Translations under genes and position numbers: made by a program | Source of the DNA: Plastoroseomonas arctica | Lineage (GTDB): Bacteria; Pseudomonadota; Alphaproteobacteria; Acetobacterales; Acetobacteraceae | Assembly: GCF_018128965.1 (NCBI RefSeq) | Contig: NZ_JAAEDH010000020.1 | Coordinates: 32,843-96,842, forward strand | Direction: 5' to 3' | Length of the DNA: 64,000 nt | Shown here: piece by piece, positions 16,919-25,839 of the stretch | Layout: the number at the start of each line of letters is the position of its first letter | Position numbering within the stretch: position 1 is the stretch's first letter | The notes under the pieces: generated by a model | Database searches by the model: none | Seen by the model: only the letters and a program-made list of their open reading frames with translations | Told to the model about the DNA's origin: nothing

Positions 16919-18154
16919 TCAGCGACGGCGTGCTTCCACGAGCACGCCGTCGCGCGCCAGCGCCTCAATCTCGGCCTCCGAGAATCCGCGCGCGCGCAGC
17001 ACGCTCGCGCCGTGTTCGTTGAAGCGAGGCGGCTTGGTGCGCGCGCCACCGGGCGTGCGGCTGAGCTTGATCGGCGTGCCAAGGCCGCGGAAATCGCCGA
17101 TATCGGTCACCATCTTGCGGTGCAGGGTGTGCGCCGCGGCCATCGCTTCGTCGACATTGAGCACCGGCCCCGCCGGCAGACCGGCGGCGAGCATCCGGCG
17201 GGTCAGCTCATGGCCATCCTCATCGGCGAAGCGCGCATTCAACGCCTCGGTCAGGGCGGGCTTGTTCACGACGCGCGCGCCGTTGGTGGCGAAGCGCGGG
17301 TCACGCGCCATCGCCTCCAGGCCGAGGAAGGCACAGAATTTCTGGAAGGCGGGGTCGTTGCCGGCGGCGACAAAGATCTCGCAGGTCCGCGTCTGGAATT
17401 TGGAGTAGGGCGCGAGGTTCGGGTGCGGGTTGCCGGTCGCCGCCGGACGCTTGCCGTTGAGGAAGAAATTCGCCGCGTGCGGATGCAGCAGCGCCATGCC
17501 GCAATCATGCAGCGTCATGTCGCAATACTGCCCCTGGCCGGACCGCTCGCGCTCATGCAGCGCCATCAGGATGGCGATGGCGGAGAACAGCCCCGTCGCG
17601 ATGTCCACGATCGGCGTGCCCATGCGCGTGGCGCCGGAATCCTCGGTGCCGTTGATGGACATCAGCCCCACCATCGCCTGCAGCACCGCGTCATAGCCGG
17701 GAAACCCGCCCAGGGGCCCATCCGCGCCGAAGCCGGAGACGCGGCAATGGATGAGGCGCGGAAAACGCTCGCGCAGCACGTGGTCGTAGCCGAGGCCCCA
17801 TTTCTCCATGGACCCTGGCTTGAAGTTCTCGACCAGCACATCCGCGTCTTCGAGCAGGCGCAGCAGCACCTCGCGCCCCGCGGGCTTGCCCAGGTCCAGG
17901 CCCACGCTCTTCTTGTTGCGGTTCACGCCAACAAAATAGCTGGCATCGCCATCCGCATTGAACGGAGGCCCCCAGTCGCGCACCTCGTCGCCCTGCGGCG
18001 GTTCGAGCTTGATGACTTCCGCGCCGTGGTCGGAGAGCAGCATGGTGCAGTAGGGGCCGCCCAGCACGCGGGTGAGGTCGATCACCCGCAAGCCGGCAAG
18101 TGCGCCTGACCCCTGCGAGACCCGCTCGCCCGGTTGCGCCATGTCATCCATCAT
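16919..18154 (-). CDS. CaiB/BaiF family (class III) CoA-transferase
   Basis: This family III CoA-transferase of 411 residues has the N-terminal Rossmann region GLRVIDLTRVLGGPYCTMLLSDHGAEVIKLEPP, RNKKSVGLDL, and the catalytic Asp (about residue 184) in MGTPIVDIATGLFSA. The likely reaction is transfer of CoA between organic acids through an Asp-CoA anhydride. Substrate is not readable; formyl, succinyl and mesaconyl enzymes share these motifs. Start codons at 18154, 18151 and 18142 are all in frame. It is downstream of the class I CoA-transferase pair on the same strand, so all could serve one acid-degradation pathway. Confidence 0.93.
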   Translation of the reverse strand: MMDDMAQPGERVSQGSGALAGLRVIDLTRVLGGPYCTMLLSDHGAEVIKLEPPQGDEVRDWGPPFNADGDASYFVGVNRNKKSVGLDLGKPAGREVLLRLLEDADVLVENFKPGSMEKWGLGYDHVLRERFPRLIHCRVSGFGADGPLGGFPGYDAVLQAMVGLMSINGTEDSGATRMGTPIVDIATGLFSAIAILMALHERERSGQGQYCDMTLHDCGMALLHPHAANFFLNGKRPAATGNPHPNLAPYSKFQTRTCEIFVAAGNDPAFQKFCAFLGLEAMARDPRFATNGARVVNKPALTEALNARFADEDGHELTRRMLAAGLPAGPVLNVDEAMAAAHTLHRKMVTDIGDFRGLGTPIKLSRTPGGARTKPPRFNEHGASVLRARGFSEAEIEALARDGVLVEARRR

Positions 18155-18213
18155 CGGTGCATCCTGAACATTCGGAGAAGAAAACTGCCTGACCGCGCGC
18201 GGGTTGTCGAACC

Positions 18214-18555
18214 TCACTTCAGACCGATCAGGACGACAATGCCGCCCATCGCGGCAGTGATGCCGGCCAACACATGCTCCAGAGGGCCGATATGCCACCG
18301 CAGCGCCAGCGGATCGCCCGGCGGGTGGGTCACGCGCACGCGTGTCCCCGGCGATGGTGTGTAGTCCTCAGACCACCGCAGACTGCCAAACCGCTTCGGC
18401 TCGCCGAGACTGACCGTCACGAGGCCGGCCGCGGGGCTGTACGCGATCACCACCGCCTCTTCCTTGACCCAGCTTCGGCGGGTCCGGGCGCGCCAGAGCC
18501 CACCGACGCCGGCAAGCAGAAACGCACCGCCGATCAGCAGGGTGCCTAGCGTCAC
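18214..18555 (-). CDS. DUF3592 membrane protein
   Basis: This 113-residue protein has an N-terminal TM helix (TLLIGGAFLLAGVGGLW). A small extracytoplasmic beta-domain with the YTPSPGTRVRVTHPPGDP loop is typical of DUF3592. A C-terminal TM (VLAGITAAMGGIVVLIGLK) closes it. Function is unknown. The start overlaps the stop of the CoA-transferase beta gene by 4 bp, implying co-translation with that pair, although a functional link is not obvious. Confidence 0.78.
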   Translation of the reverse strand: MTLGTLLIGGAFLLAGVGGLWRARTRRSWVKEEAVVIAYSPAAGLVTVSLGEPKRFGSLRWSEDYTPSPGTRVRVTHPPGDPLALRWHIGPLEHVLAGITAAMGGIVVLIGLK

Positions 18556-19301
18556 GCAGCCTGCGCTCGGCCCCAGACGCGCGCACAGAATTCGGGATAG
18601 GTTTCCGCCATCTCATCGCAGACGGCGCCGCGCAGGATGGCGAGTTCGGCCTCGCTCGGCTCGGGTGCCGCGGCGAGGCCAGGGGCCACGTCGAAATCGA
18701 ACCCTGTCGCCGCCCGCACGCTGGCCTCTGTCTCGCCCGGCATCAGAGACGCCAGCGTGAAGCGCGCGCGCGCCGCGTCGAAGGTGAAAACGCAGCGTCC
18801 CGTTACCAGCGCCTGCGCCGTGCCGCGCCGGAACACGCCCGGCGGCGACACGCCTGGCGCGGAGATCATGTCCACCTTCTCGACCAGCACGCGCGGCGAG
18901 TGCTCCTCGCGGAACAGGATGGTGCGCGGCGTCATGAAATACATGAACGCGCTGCCAAAACTGCCGGGGAATCGCACTCCCGTGCCCGGCCATTCGCCCG
19001 TGCCGACCAGGTTCAAATTCGCCTGCCCGTCGATCTGCCCGCCGCCGAGGAAGAACAGATCGATCCGCCCCTGCCCGGTGAGATCGAACAATTCGCGCGA
19101 GCCCTCCGTAAACGGATTGCCGCTGCGCTTGTGCAGCAGCGACAGCCGCACCGCGTGCCCCTGCTTCTTCACCAGCCAGCAGGCCGCCGCCGGGATGGGC
19201 GACGCCGCGCCCACGGCGATGTGGCGGGCCGGTGGTGCCGCCGGGTCCAGGATCAACCGCGCGAGTGCGCATGCCAGGCGCTCTTCCGGCTGCACGCTCA
19301 T
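18552..19301 (-). CDS. CoA-transferase beta subunit (IpdB-like, class I fold)
   Basis: This small subunit of a heterodimeric CoA-transferase-fold enzyme has 249 residues. The core LFFLGGGQIDGQANLNLVGTG corresponds to the GAxQVDxxGNLN region of family I subunits. The usual catalytic-Glu motif (SENG) is not seen, as in the IpdB/hydrolase-like branch. It overlaps the alpha-subunit stop by 4 bp. Members of this branch act in ring-cleavage of steroid CoA esters or in glutaconate-type acid activation; the substrate here is undetermined. Confidence 0.88.
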   Translation of the reverse strand: MSVQPEERLACALARLILDPAAPPARHIAVGAASPIPAAACWLVKKQGHAVRLSLLHKRSGNPFTEGSRELFDLTGQGRIDLFFLGGGQIDGQANLNLVGTGEWPGTGVRFPGSFGSAFMYFMTPRTILFREEHSPRVLVEKVDMISAPGVSPPGVFRRGTAQALVTGRCVFTFDAARARFTLASLMPGETEASVRAATGFDFDVAPGLAAAPEPSEAELAILRGAVCDEMAETYPEFCARVWGRAQAA

Positions 19302-20122
19302 TCGGCGGCGGCCTGCAGGTCACCGAACACGTGCTCGGCGCACCATTCGGCAAAGCCCGCATCGGTCTTGGCCATGCGCGCGTAGTTTGCGACATAGGCG
19401 GCGTCGACGCCGTATTCATCCAGCAGCGCCACCGGCTGCGCGCCGCGCTCGGCGATCGCCACCGCCTCGACGTATGTGCCGCTGATGGTGCCCGGCGCAA
19501 GGCGCTCATCTTCGAGGAAATTGCCGGCGACCACGCGCTCCACCGTCACCAGCGCGCGCTTGGACGCATGCGCCACCGTCGCGCATTCGCGCCGCCGCCC
19601 GACCCAGACATTGCCTTCCGCATCGGCCATCACCGCGTGGAACACCGCGATATGGGGGCTGAGCGCGGGCAGCAGCAGGATCTCATCCGGCGCATCGCTG
19701 AAGGGGTTCTGGATCACCCGCCAATCCGGCCGGTGGGCGAGGATGTCGGACCCGATCACCCCGCGCAGCGGCATGAACGGCACGCCCTTCTCGGCGGCCT
19801 GGAGCATGGTGTGGATGGCGGGGCAGGTGGCATCACGCACGGTGATCGTCCCGGCCTTCAACGCAGCCGAGAAGCGCGGCGCGAAGCCCGCCTCGCCCAG
19901 CGACACGGCCGAGGTCTGCACCTCCACCACGCAGCCCGCACCGATCAGCACGTCGGTCGCGAAGCCCGAGACCGGTACGCCCAGCAGCCGCAGCCCGCGC
20001 GCCCCGCGCCGCACCAGCGCCTTCGCGAGTGCGACGGAGGGCAGCGAATTGTCCGGCGGCAGCGCGATCAGCGCGCCATCGGGCACGCTCGCGGCCATCG
20101 CTTCGAGGCTGATCGGGTCCAT
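19298..20122 (-). CDS. CoA-transferase alpha subunit (IpdA-like, class I fold)
   Basis: This large subunit of 274 residues is partner of the following beta gene. It carries the SxGxxxxP-type N-terminal region (DGALIALPPDNSLPSVALAKAL), GEAGFAPRFSAALKAG and the ADAEGNVWVGRRRE segment characteristic of family I alpha subunits. The ATG at 20122 has GGAGGA 8 nt upstream, which decides the start. It is the first gene of a minus-strand unit of alpha, beta, DUF3592 and probably the CaiB-type transferase, divergent from the GNAT gene. Confidence 0.88.
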   Translation of the reverse strand: MDPISLEAMAASVPDGALIALPPDNSLPSVALAKALVRRGARGLRLLGVPVSGFATDVLIGAGCVVEVQTSAVSLGEAGFAPRFSAALKAGTITVRDATCPAIHTMLQAAEKGVPFMPLRGVIGSDILAHRPDWRVIQNPFSDAPDEILLLPALSPHIAVFHAVMADAEGNVWVGRRRECATVAHASKRALVTVERVVAGNFLEDERLAPGTISGTYVEAVAIAERGAQPVALLDEYGVDAAYVANYARMAKTDAGFAEWCAEHVFGDLQAAAE

Positions 20123-20184
20123 GGTCTTCTCCTCCGCCCCCCTCCATAGCCCCATGGCGGCCAGCGAGGCTAGGTTGCGCCACC

Positions 20185-20742
20185 ATGGACCAAGTGACCC
20201 TGCAAGGCCCGCGCCTGATCCTCCGCCCCTGGCAGGCGGGAGACACCGAGCCGCTATACATCCTCAACGGCGACGCTGACGCGATGCGGCATTTTCCCTT
20301 CGTGCCGACCCGGTCCGAAAGCGACGCCTGGGCCGCGCGGCTGCAGGCCCATATCGCCACCCATGGCTGGGGGTTCTGGGTCGCCGCGCACCGCGCGACC
20401 GGCGATTTCCTCGGCGTGGTCGGGCTGATGCATGTCGCCTGGGAGGCGCGCTTCACCCCTGCGGTCGAGATCGGCTGGCGCATCACGCCGGCGCAGCAGC
20501 GCCACGGCTATGCCGAGGAAGCCGCGCGCCTCGCGCTCGGCTTCGCCTTCGACACGCTGCGGCTGCCCGAGATCGTGGCCTTCACCATCCCCGCCAACGA
20601 GCCCTCCTGGCGGCTCATGGAAAAGCTCGGCATGCGCGCGGATGGGCGTTTCGAGCATCCGCGTGTCGCCGAGGGACATCCTAAGCGCGAACATCTGCTC
20701 TATCGCAGCGCCATCATGCCAGGCGCAGCCGCCCCGCGCTGA
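20185..20742 (+). CDS. GNAT family N-acetyltransferase (RimJ/RimL-like)
   Basis: This 185-residue acyltransferase has the Acetyltransf_3 pattern. TPRLILRP-like LQGPRLILRPWQAGD begins the protein. VEIGWRITPAQQRHGYAEEAARLALGFAF contains the acetyl-CoA pyrophosphate loop (Q-x2-G-Y-A). IPANEPSWRLMEKLGM is the C-terminal NxxS motif. Substrate may be a ribosomal-protein N-terminus or a small molecule. It overlaps the convergent DUF1796 gene by 29 bp. Confidence 0.92.
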   Translation: MDQVTLQGPRLILRPWQAGDTEPLYILNGDADAMRHFPFVPTRSESDAWAARLQAHIATHGWGFWVAAHRATGDFLGVVGLMHVAWEARFTPAVEIGWRITPAQQRHGYAEEAARLALGFAFDTLRLPEIVAFTIPANEPSWRLMEKLGMRADGRFEHPRVAEGHPKREHLLYRSAIMPGAAAPR

Positions 20743-21379
20743 GCCCCGCCTGCGCGGCCTCGGTGAGGATGCGCCGCCATTTTGGCGCGGTATCCTCCCA
20801 GCTGCCGCGACCGGCGATGTCCAGGCGCCGGCGCGTGATCCGTTCCGCTTCGTTTGCGGCGGCATTGGGTAGCGGATCGACCACGAGCAACCGCGCCTGC
20901 GTGCCGGGAAGGTAGGCGTCGAGCGCTGCGAGGAGCGCCGCATCGTCCGCCGCGGGCTGGCCCTTCTGCACGAACAACACGGGTGCGCCGGCCGCGCTGA
21001 GCGCAAACAACCGCGCCGCGAGTGCCGTGTATTTCTCCGCAACTCGCGGCGCGTGCGGCCGGAACTCGGGCGTGTCCGGGAAATCATGGTGGAACTGCGT
21101 CCCGGTCGCCGAATCGATCACGATGTGCCGGTCACGTCCGAGATTGGCGTCGTGCACCGCGCTGGCTTCGAGCGCCGCACCGTTCACCATTGCCGCGCAA
21201 GCATTGCGCAGATGCGCAATCACGGCCGTGGGCGGCACCACCAGCCAGTCGAACGGATAGGCCTGCGGCTGATCGAAGATGTGGCGGATCGCCCAAGCCA
21301 CCTCGCAATCGCCGCCGAGGCTGATCACGTGGGTGAAGGCCGGCGGCTCGGTCCTGGGGTTGGCGAACGTGTCCTGCAT
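20714..21379 (-). CDS. DUF1796 putative papain-like cysteine peptidase
   Basis: This 221-residue cytosolic protein matches the DUF1796 pattern. The N-terminal strand HVISLGGDCEVAWAIRHI contains the candidate nucleophile Cys (about residue 25), and PFDWLVVPPTAVIAHLRN follows. A conserved FHHDFPD motif supplies His. In other bacteria this family accompanies glycan or capsule loci, but its activity is unproven. The start is the ATG at 21379. The gene lies 47 bp downstream of the 401-residue alpha-toroid-like protein on the same strand. Confidence 0.78.
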   Translation of the reverse strand: MQDTFANPRTEPPAFTHVISLGGDCEVAWAIRHIFDQPQAYPFDWLVVPPTAVIAHLRNACAAMVNGAALEASAVHDANLGRDRHIVIDSATGTQFHHDFPDTPEFRPHAPRVAEKYTALAARLFALSAAGAPVLFVQKGQPAADDAALLAALDAYLPGTQARLLVVDPLPNAAANEAERITRRRLDIAGRGSWEDTAPKWRRILTEAAQAGLSAGRLRLA

Positions 21380-21426
21380 GCCGGCGCTGGTAACGCGATC
21401 GGCGCGGCGGCGGCAAGCCGCTGCCT

Positions 21427-22632
21427 TCAATCGAAGGGGCTGGCGCCTAGCGCCGCCAGCGCGACCCAGGCCGTCGCGCCCAGATGGGCGCGGTCGGGAT
21501 AGGTGAAATCCGCCACACCCGGCGTGATCCCGGTCTCCAGCCCCGTCGTCAGCGCCGGCACGCTCGCTGCCCGCACCCAGCCCGCGCCGGTCATGTGCCG
21601 CGCGATGGTGGCGGCGTATCCGCGCGCCTCCGCCTCGCGCCCCAGCCGGCGCAGCAGCAGCGCGGCCTGCGCGGTCCCCTCCAGCCAGGCGCCGTCGCGG
21701 TCCTGGTCGAAATCGAGCCCGCCCGCCGCGCCGTGCCGCGCCAGCACCCAGTCGAGCGCCGGCGCGAAGCGCGCCTCGCGCGGCCAGGCGAGCAGCGGGA
21801 ACAGGTTGGCGTCGAGCGCGGAATGCCCGTTCCGCGCGCCGCTCGGCGTGAGGCCCGCGACGAAGCGCGCTTCGGCCGGCTCCCACATGGCGCGCACGAA
21901 ATCGGCGGCATGCGCGGCCGCCGCCTGCCGGCCGACGCGCGCAAAGGCGATGGCGAGGTCGATATTCTGCTCCGTCGAGCGCCAGCGCAGCGCGGCGGGG
22001 CTGGGCTCATGGCCGATGACGCCGCCGGCGAAGCCGCCATCCGCAACGCGGAAGCCCGCACACCAGTCGGCTGCGGCGCGCGCTGCCTCGAGAAAGGGCG
22101 CCTCGGCCATCGCGGTCCAGAGCAGCATGGCGAAGGCCACCGGGCCCACCGCGCTGCCGACCTGATAGGCATCCTCGCGCCAGGCGCCGTCCCACCAGCC
22201 GGGTGGGCGGGCGCTTGCCGGCGCATCGGCGAATTGCCGGCCCGCCGCATAGGCGTTGCGCAGCCTTCCGTCGCGATAGGAGCGGTCCTGGGTCTGCGCG
22301 AGGCGCAGGCCCTCCGCGAGGCACCAGGCGCCGTCGCGATCCCCCGCTGCGAGCAGCGCAAAGCCCGCCAGCGCATTGTCGTAGGTGAAGGCGGCCTCGG
22401 CCTGCACCCGGTCGAAATCGCCCCCGCGCCCGATCTCCCAGCTGCGCAGCAGGCCCGGGCCGCCGAGTGCGGCTACTCCGGCGCGGATCGGTGCGAGGGC
22501 GCGCAGCGCGAGCGGCGTCCAGGGCTCGCCCGCCGCGATCAGCGCCGGGGCGGCCAGCAACACGCCACGCCTTGCGATGCACAATTCCAACGCACGCCCC
22601 CACGCATCGCTTGTGACGCCACGCTGTAACAT
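21427..22632 (-). CDS. exported alpha-helical toroid protein (glycosidase-like fold, unknown)
   Basis: The product is about 401 residues, with repeated paired helices rich in Trp/Ala/Gly (for example GWWDGAWREDAYQVGSAVGPVAFAMLLW and STEQNIDLAIAFARVGR). These suggest an (alpha/alpha)6 toroid like glycoside hydrolases or epimerases. A signal-like segment ARRGVLLAAPALIAAGEPW follows the ATG at 22632; the true start may be a little downstream. I cannot assign an EC activity. Its start is only 12 bp from that of the divergent DUF3047 gene. Confidence 0.72.
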   Translation of the reverse strand: MLQRGVTSDAWGRALELCIARRGVLLAAPALIAAGEPWTPLALRALAPIRAGVAALGGPGLLRSWEIGRGGDFDRVQAEAAFTYDNALAGFALLAAGDRDGAWCLAEGLRLAQTQDRSYRDGRLRNAYAAGRQFADAPASARPPGWWDGAWREDAYQVGSAVGPVAFAMLLWTAMAEAPFLEAARAAADWCAGFRVADGGFAGGVIGHEPSPAALRWRSTEQNIDLAIAFARVGRQAAAAHAADFVRAMWEPAEARFVAGLTPSGARNGHSALDANLFPLLAWPREARFAPALDWVLARHGAAGGLDFDQDRDGAWLEGTAQAALLLRRLGREAEARGYAATIARHMTGAGWVRAASVPALTTGLETGITPGVADFTYPDRAHLGATAWVALAALGASPFD

Positions 22633-22644
22633 GGATAAAACGGG

Positions 22645-23331
22645 ATGCGCGCCTATGCCGTCTCCGCCGTGCTGCTCTGCTCGCCGCTCATCGGCGGGTC
22701 TGCGGCGCGCCAGGACGCGGCGCCGGACCTCGCCGCGGCGGGCTGGCGCGCCGGCACCTGGTCGGGCGTGGCGCCGGCGCAGTTCAATGCTTTGCCCAAT
22801 GAAGGCGTCCGCGTGCGCGGCCAGGGGCAGGGCAGTTTCGTCTGGCGGCCGCAGCGCGGCGCGCCGCAATGCCTGTTCTGGCGCTGGCGCGTCGATGCCG
22901 GTCCGCCGCCAACGCGGCTCGATCGCCAGGGCGGCGATGATCGCGCGCTCACTCTTTCGGTCGGTTTCAGCGGCTGGCCCAAGGATGCCGGCTTCTGGAC
23001 GCGCACGCAGTTCCAGGTTGCCCAGGCCGCCGCCGGCGAGCACCCGCTGCCGCGCAGCGTGCTGATCTACGCCTGGGGCGGCACCGGCGCCGAGCCCAAC
23101 CCGTTCCCGAGCCCCTACCTCCACGGCCTCGGCCAGGTTCGCATCCTGCAGCCGGCAAGCGCGCAGCGCGGCGCCTGGGTGGAGCAGCGCGTCGACCTCG
23201 CCGCGGACTGGCGCGCGAGTTTCGGTGCCGACCCGCCGCCGATGCAGGAGCTCGCGATCGGCTCGGATGGCGACGACACGCGCAGCGCGGTGGATGCAGC
23301 GGTGGAGCGGATCCGCTTCGGGCCCTGCTGA
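22645..23331 (+). CDS. DUF3047 secreted protein
   Basis: This 228-residue exported protein has a signal peptide (VSAVLLCSPLIGGSAARQ) and a beta-rich DUF3047 domain. That domain includes CLFWRWRVDAGPPP, DDRALTLSVGFSG, LIYAWGGTG and EQRVDLAADWRASFG...PPMQELAIGSDGDDT, all matching the family layout. The terminal part (AIGSDGDDTRSAVDAAVERIRF) resembles a jelly-roll carbohydrate-binding edge. Function is unknown. Its association with a toroid-fold gene hints at polysaccharide handling. Confidence 0.82.
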   Translation: MRAYAVSAVLLCSPLIGGSAARQDAAPDLAAAGWRAGTWSGVAPAQFNALPNEGVRVRGQGQGSFVWRPQRGAPQCLFWRWRVDAGPPPTRLDRQGGDDRALTLSVGFSGWPKDAGFWTRTQFQVAQAAAGEHPLPRSVLIYAWGGTGAEPNPFPSPYLHGLGQVRILQPASAQRGAWVEQRVDLAADWRASFGADPPPMQELAIGSDGDDTRSAVDAAVERIRFGPC

Positions 23332-23355
23332 GTTTCGTGCCCTGAATCGGCGGGC

Positions 23356-23395
23356 GCCGCCTCCGGCGGCTTGCTGCGCCGGACTTTCCCGGCGC
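23356..23395. terminator. paired hairpins between convergent genes
   Basis: Two adjacent stems lie between the DUF3047 stop (23331) and the DUF4139 stop (23414): GCCGCC-TCC-GGCGGC (23356-23370) and GCGCCGG-ACTTTC-CCGGCGC (23376-23395). Their position between convergent genes suggests a bidirectional terminator, without a clear T-tract. Confidence 0.5.
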
Positions 23396-23413
23396 GGCGG
23401 ACCGGAGACCTTT

Positions 23414-25093
23414 CTAGCGCGGCAGCCCTTGCACCGGCCGGCCCTGCGGCGCGCTCACGGCATGGCCGAAACGGATGCGCCGCTCCTCGTTCGGCCGCGC
23501 CGTCCAGGTCCAGGCGACCACACCCGGCCGGTCCTCCACGTCGCGCGCCGTGGGCGCCGGCTCGGCGATCATCTCGACAGTCAGCTCGGCGTCGCCCGAG
23601 ACCGGCACGCGGTCGAGCACGGTGATCTCGATCGGGCGCGCATGGGCGCTTCTCACCGTGGTCAGCGCGGTGCGCGTCATCACCGTGCGCCGCCCCGACA
23701 TCACCCAGCCGCCCCTCGCATTGGCCTGCAGCTGGGGCAGGTGGCTGACCACCACCCGGTCATCGGCGCCGAAGCCCAGCGGCAGCGGCTGCTCGGCGGC
23801 GATCAGCGGGATGGTCGTTCGGCCCACGAACACGCCGTCGAGGTAGAGCGCCACATTGCCCGGCAGCAGCGGCGCCGGCCCGGCATGGGTGAAGCGCGCC
23901 TGCAGGTAGGCGCGCGGATCGACGGCGGGCACCACGCGCGCGGAGAGCGTCGCGTCGCGCACCGCCTCGCCGATGCGCACGCGGCGCTCGCTGCCATCGC
24001 CGGCGATGAAGGATTCGCCGGTGATCGCGTATTCGACGGAAAGCCCCTGGACCACGACCTCCGAGGTCGCGACGGCCGCGTCCTGGCGGCGCGGCGCCTC
24101 CGCCTCATCGGCGAGGCTGTCGATGCCGCGGCCTCTGACCGAGCCGCCCAGCACCGGTGCGGCGGCGCTCGCCGGGGGCTGCATCGGCATGGGCGGCGGC
24201 GCGAAGGCGATGCGCCAGGGCTCCAGCGCCGGCGGCTGCGTGCGCCCCGACGGCCGCGTGGTGGACAGCACCAGCGCCACGCCGCGCCAATCCTCCCCGG
24301 TGGTCTGGCGCAGGATCGCCTCCTGCCGCAGCGTCACCTTGCCCTCGCGCGTGTCGAGCCGCGCCTCGTAGACCGGGCGCCAGGTGACGCCGGGGATCTG
24401 GTAGGTGACGTCGAGTTCCAGGCGCGTCGCCTGCGCCGCCTGCACGGCGACCACGACCTCGAGCGCCGGGCGCCCGGGCCGGCCGAGCGGGGCGGCCTCC
24501 TCGGTGAGCTTCTGCAACTGCTCGCTCATGCCGCGCCGCGATGCCTGGGCAACGCGGATCGCCTCGCCGGCCTCGGCGGTCGCGTTGCGTACGGCAAGCA
24601 TGGCCTCGCGCCAGGCACCGGGTTCGTCGGCGAGGCCGCGTGCCGTCCCGGCCGGGCGCTGCCCCACGCCGGCGACCAGGCGCTCGCTCATCTGGGCCTG
24701 CGCGGTCCAGGCGCGGATCTCGACATCGAGCGCCTCGATTCGCGTGGCGATGTCGCGCCGCTCGCGCTCGATCTCGGCGAGGCGCGGACTGCTCGAGACC
24801 GCGCCGACCGGCGCCTCGCGCAGATCCACCGCGCCGATGGTGACCGCGCCGAGCGCCCGGCCGCGCGCGGTGACGCTCTCGCGCAGGATCGTGGTGGGCA
24901 GGCCGGACAGCACGAGCAGGCTCTCGCCCGCCGGCAGCGCCACCTCGGCCGTGCGGGTGATCGTCGCCTGGTCGGGATAGGCAACGACGCGCGAGACCTG
25001 GGCGGCGACGGCGATGCGCGCGCCCTCCTGGCCCTGCGCCAGGACCGGCAGCGCCAGCAGCGCCGCGACCAGCATCGTGCCGAACCGGATCAT
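23414..25093 (-). CDS. DUF4139/DUF4140 (MuiA-family) exported protein
   Basis: This 559-residue periplasmic protein has a signal peptide (GTMLVAALLALPVLAQGQE). The N-terminal DUF4140 domain (about 25-130) contains VVAYPDQATITRTAEVALPAGES. A coiled-coil region of about 100 residues follows, and then the DUF4139 beta-domain. The beta-domain includes LELDVTYQIPGVTWRPVYEARLD and the closing ITVLDRVPVSGDAELTVEM...WTWTARPNEERRIRFGHAVS. The family includes mucoidy-inhibitor MuiA; the molecular role is unknown. The chosen start is the ATG at 25093. It is divergent from the flavin reductase gene. Confidence 0.88.
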   Translation of the reverse strand: MIRFGTMLVAALLALPVLAQGQEGARIAVAAQVSRVVAYPDQATITRTAEVALPAGESLLVLSGLPTTILRESVTARGRALGAVTIGAVDLREAPVGAVSSSPRLAEIERERRDIATRIEALDVEIRAWTAQAQMSERLVAGVGQRPAGTARGLADEPGAWREAMLAVRNATAEAGEAIRVAQASRRGMSEQLQKLTEEAAPLGRPGRPALEVVVAVQAAQATRLELDVTYQIPGVTWRPVYEARLDTREGKVTLRQEAILRQTTGEDWRGVALVLSTTRPSGRTQPPALEPWRIAFAPPPMPMQPPASAAAPVLGGSVRGRGIDSLADEAEAPRRQDAAVATSEVVVQGLSVEYAITGESFIAGDGSERRVRIGEAVRDATLSARVVPAVDPRAYLQARFTHAGPAPLLPGNVALYLDGVFVGRTTIPLIAAEQPLPLGFGADDRVVVSHLPQLQANARGGWVMSGRRTVMTRTALTTVRSAHARPIEITVLDRVPVSGDAELTVEMIAEPAPTARDVEDRPGVVAWTWTARPNEERRIRFGHAVSAPQGRPVQGLPR

Positions 25094-25242
25094 CACCCAA
25101 CCCCCCTTGTTGCCGCCCGATATAGAGGCCCGATGCGCAAGGCTGCGCCAGCCACCATTGTCCCCTATACGATCCGGCCTACCCTTTGCTTGTCTGCCGC
25201 ACCAACCTGCCACACCAACCCGCGCGAGAAAGCTGCATCGCC

Positions 25243-25752
25243 ATGACCGTTTCCCGTCAGGAATTCCGCGACGCCATGGCCCGGCTCGGCTCGGCGGTGA
25301 ATGTCGTCACCACCGCCGGCGCCGAAGGCGAAGCCGCCTTCACCGCATCCGCGGTCTGCTCGGTGACCGACGACCCGCCGACGCTTCTGGTCTGCCTCCG
25401 GCGCGGCAGCTCGGTCTGGCCCATCGTCACCGGCAACGGCGTGCTTTGCCTCAACGTGTTGGCCCATCCCCAGCAGGCGGTGGCGGAGCTGTTCGCCAGC
25501 TCCTCGGGCCCGGCGATGCATGAACGCTTCGCGCATCACCCCTGGTCGCGCCTCGTGACCGGCGCACCGGTGCTCGACGGCGCGATCGTCTCGTTCGACT
25601 GCCGCATCGCCGACGTGTTCGAGAAGGGCACCCACAGCGTGCTGTTCGGCGAGGTCCAGGCGATCCGCCAGGGCAATCCCGACGATGCCGCGTTGCTGTA
25701 TTTCGGGCGTGGGTATCACGCTCTGGCGAGCAATGTTTCCATCAAGCAATAA
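25243..25752 (+). CDS. flavin reductase (RutF/HpaC-like)
   Basis: This 169-residue NAD(P)H:flavin oxidoreductase has the flavin_reduct split-barrel fold. Its N-terminus FRDAMARLGSAVNVVTTAG is followed by AFTASAVCSVTDDPPTLLVCL, the FMN-contact region, and NGVLCLNVL. Such proteins supply reduced flavin to two-component monooxygenases; no oxygenase partner is visible within 2 kb. The start at 25243 gives the usual family N-terminus. The gene borders a compositionally distinct region that begins just after its stop. Confidence 0.92.
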   Translation: MTVSRQEFRDAMARLGSAVNVVTTAGAEGEAAFTASAVCSVTDDPPTLLVCLRRGSSVWPIVTGNGVLCLNVLAHPQQAVAELFASSSGPAMHERFAHHPWSRLVTGAPVLDGAIVSFDCRIADVFEKGTHSVLFGEVQAIRQGNPDDAALLYFGRGYHALASNVSIKQ

Positions 25753-25839
25753 GGTGCAGCGCAGCAATGCGCATGCGGCAAACCTCCGCTTAACCTGATT
25801 GCGCTTCAATGGTGGCGAATCACATGAGGTGAGCCACTG

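Noticed and set aside
19232..20149. 305-codon open frame opposite the CoA-transferase alpha gene, and similar long mirror ORFs throughout
   Set aside because: Stop codons are rare in the mirror frames of GC-rich codons; products lack family motifs.
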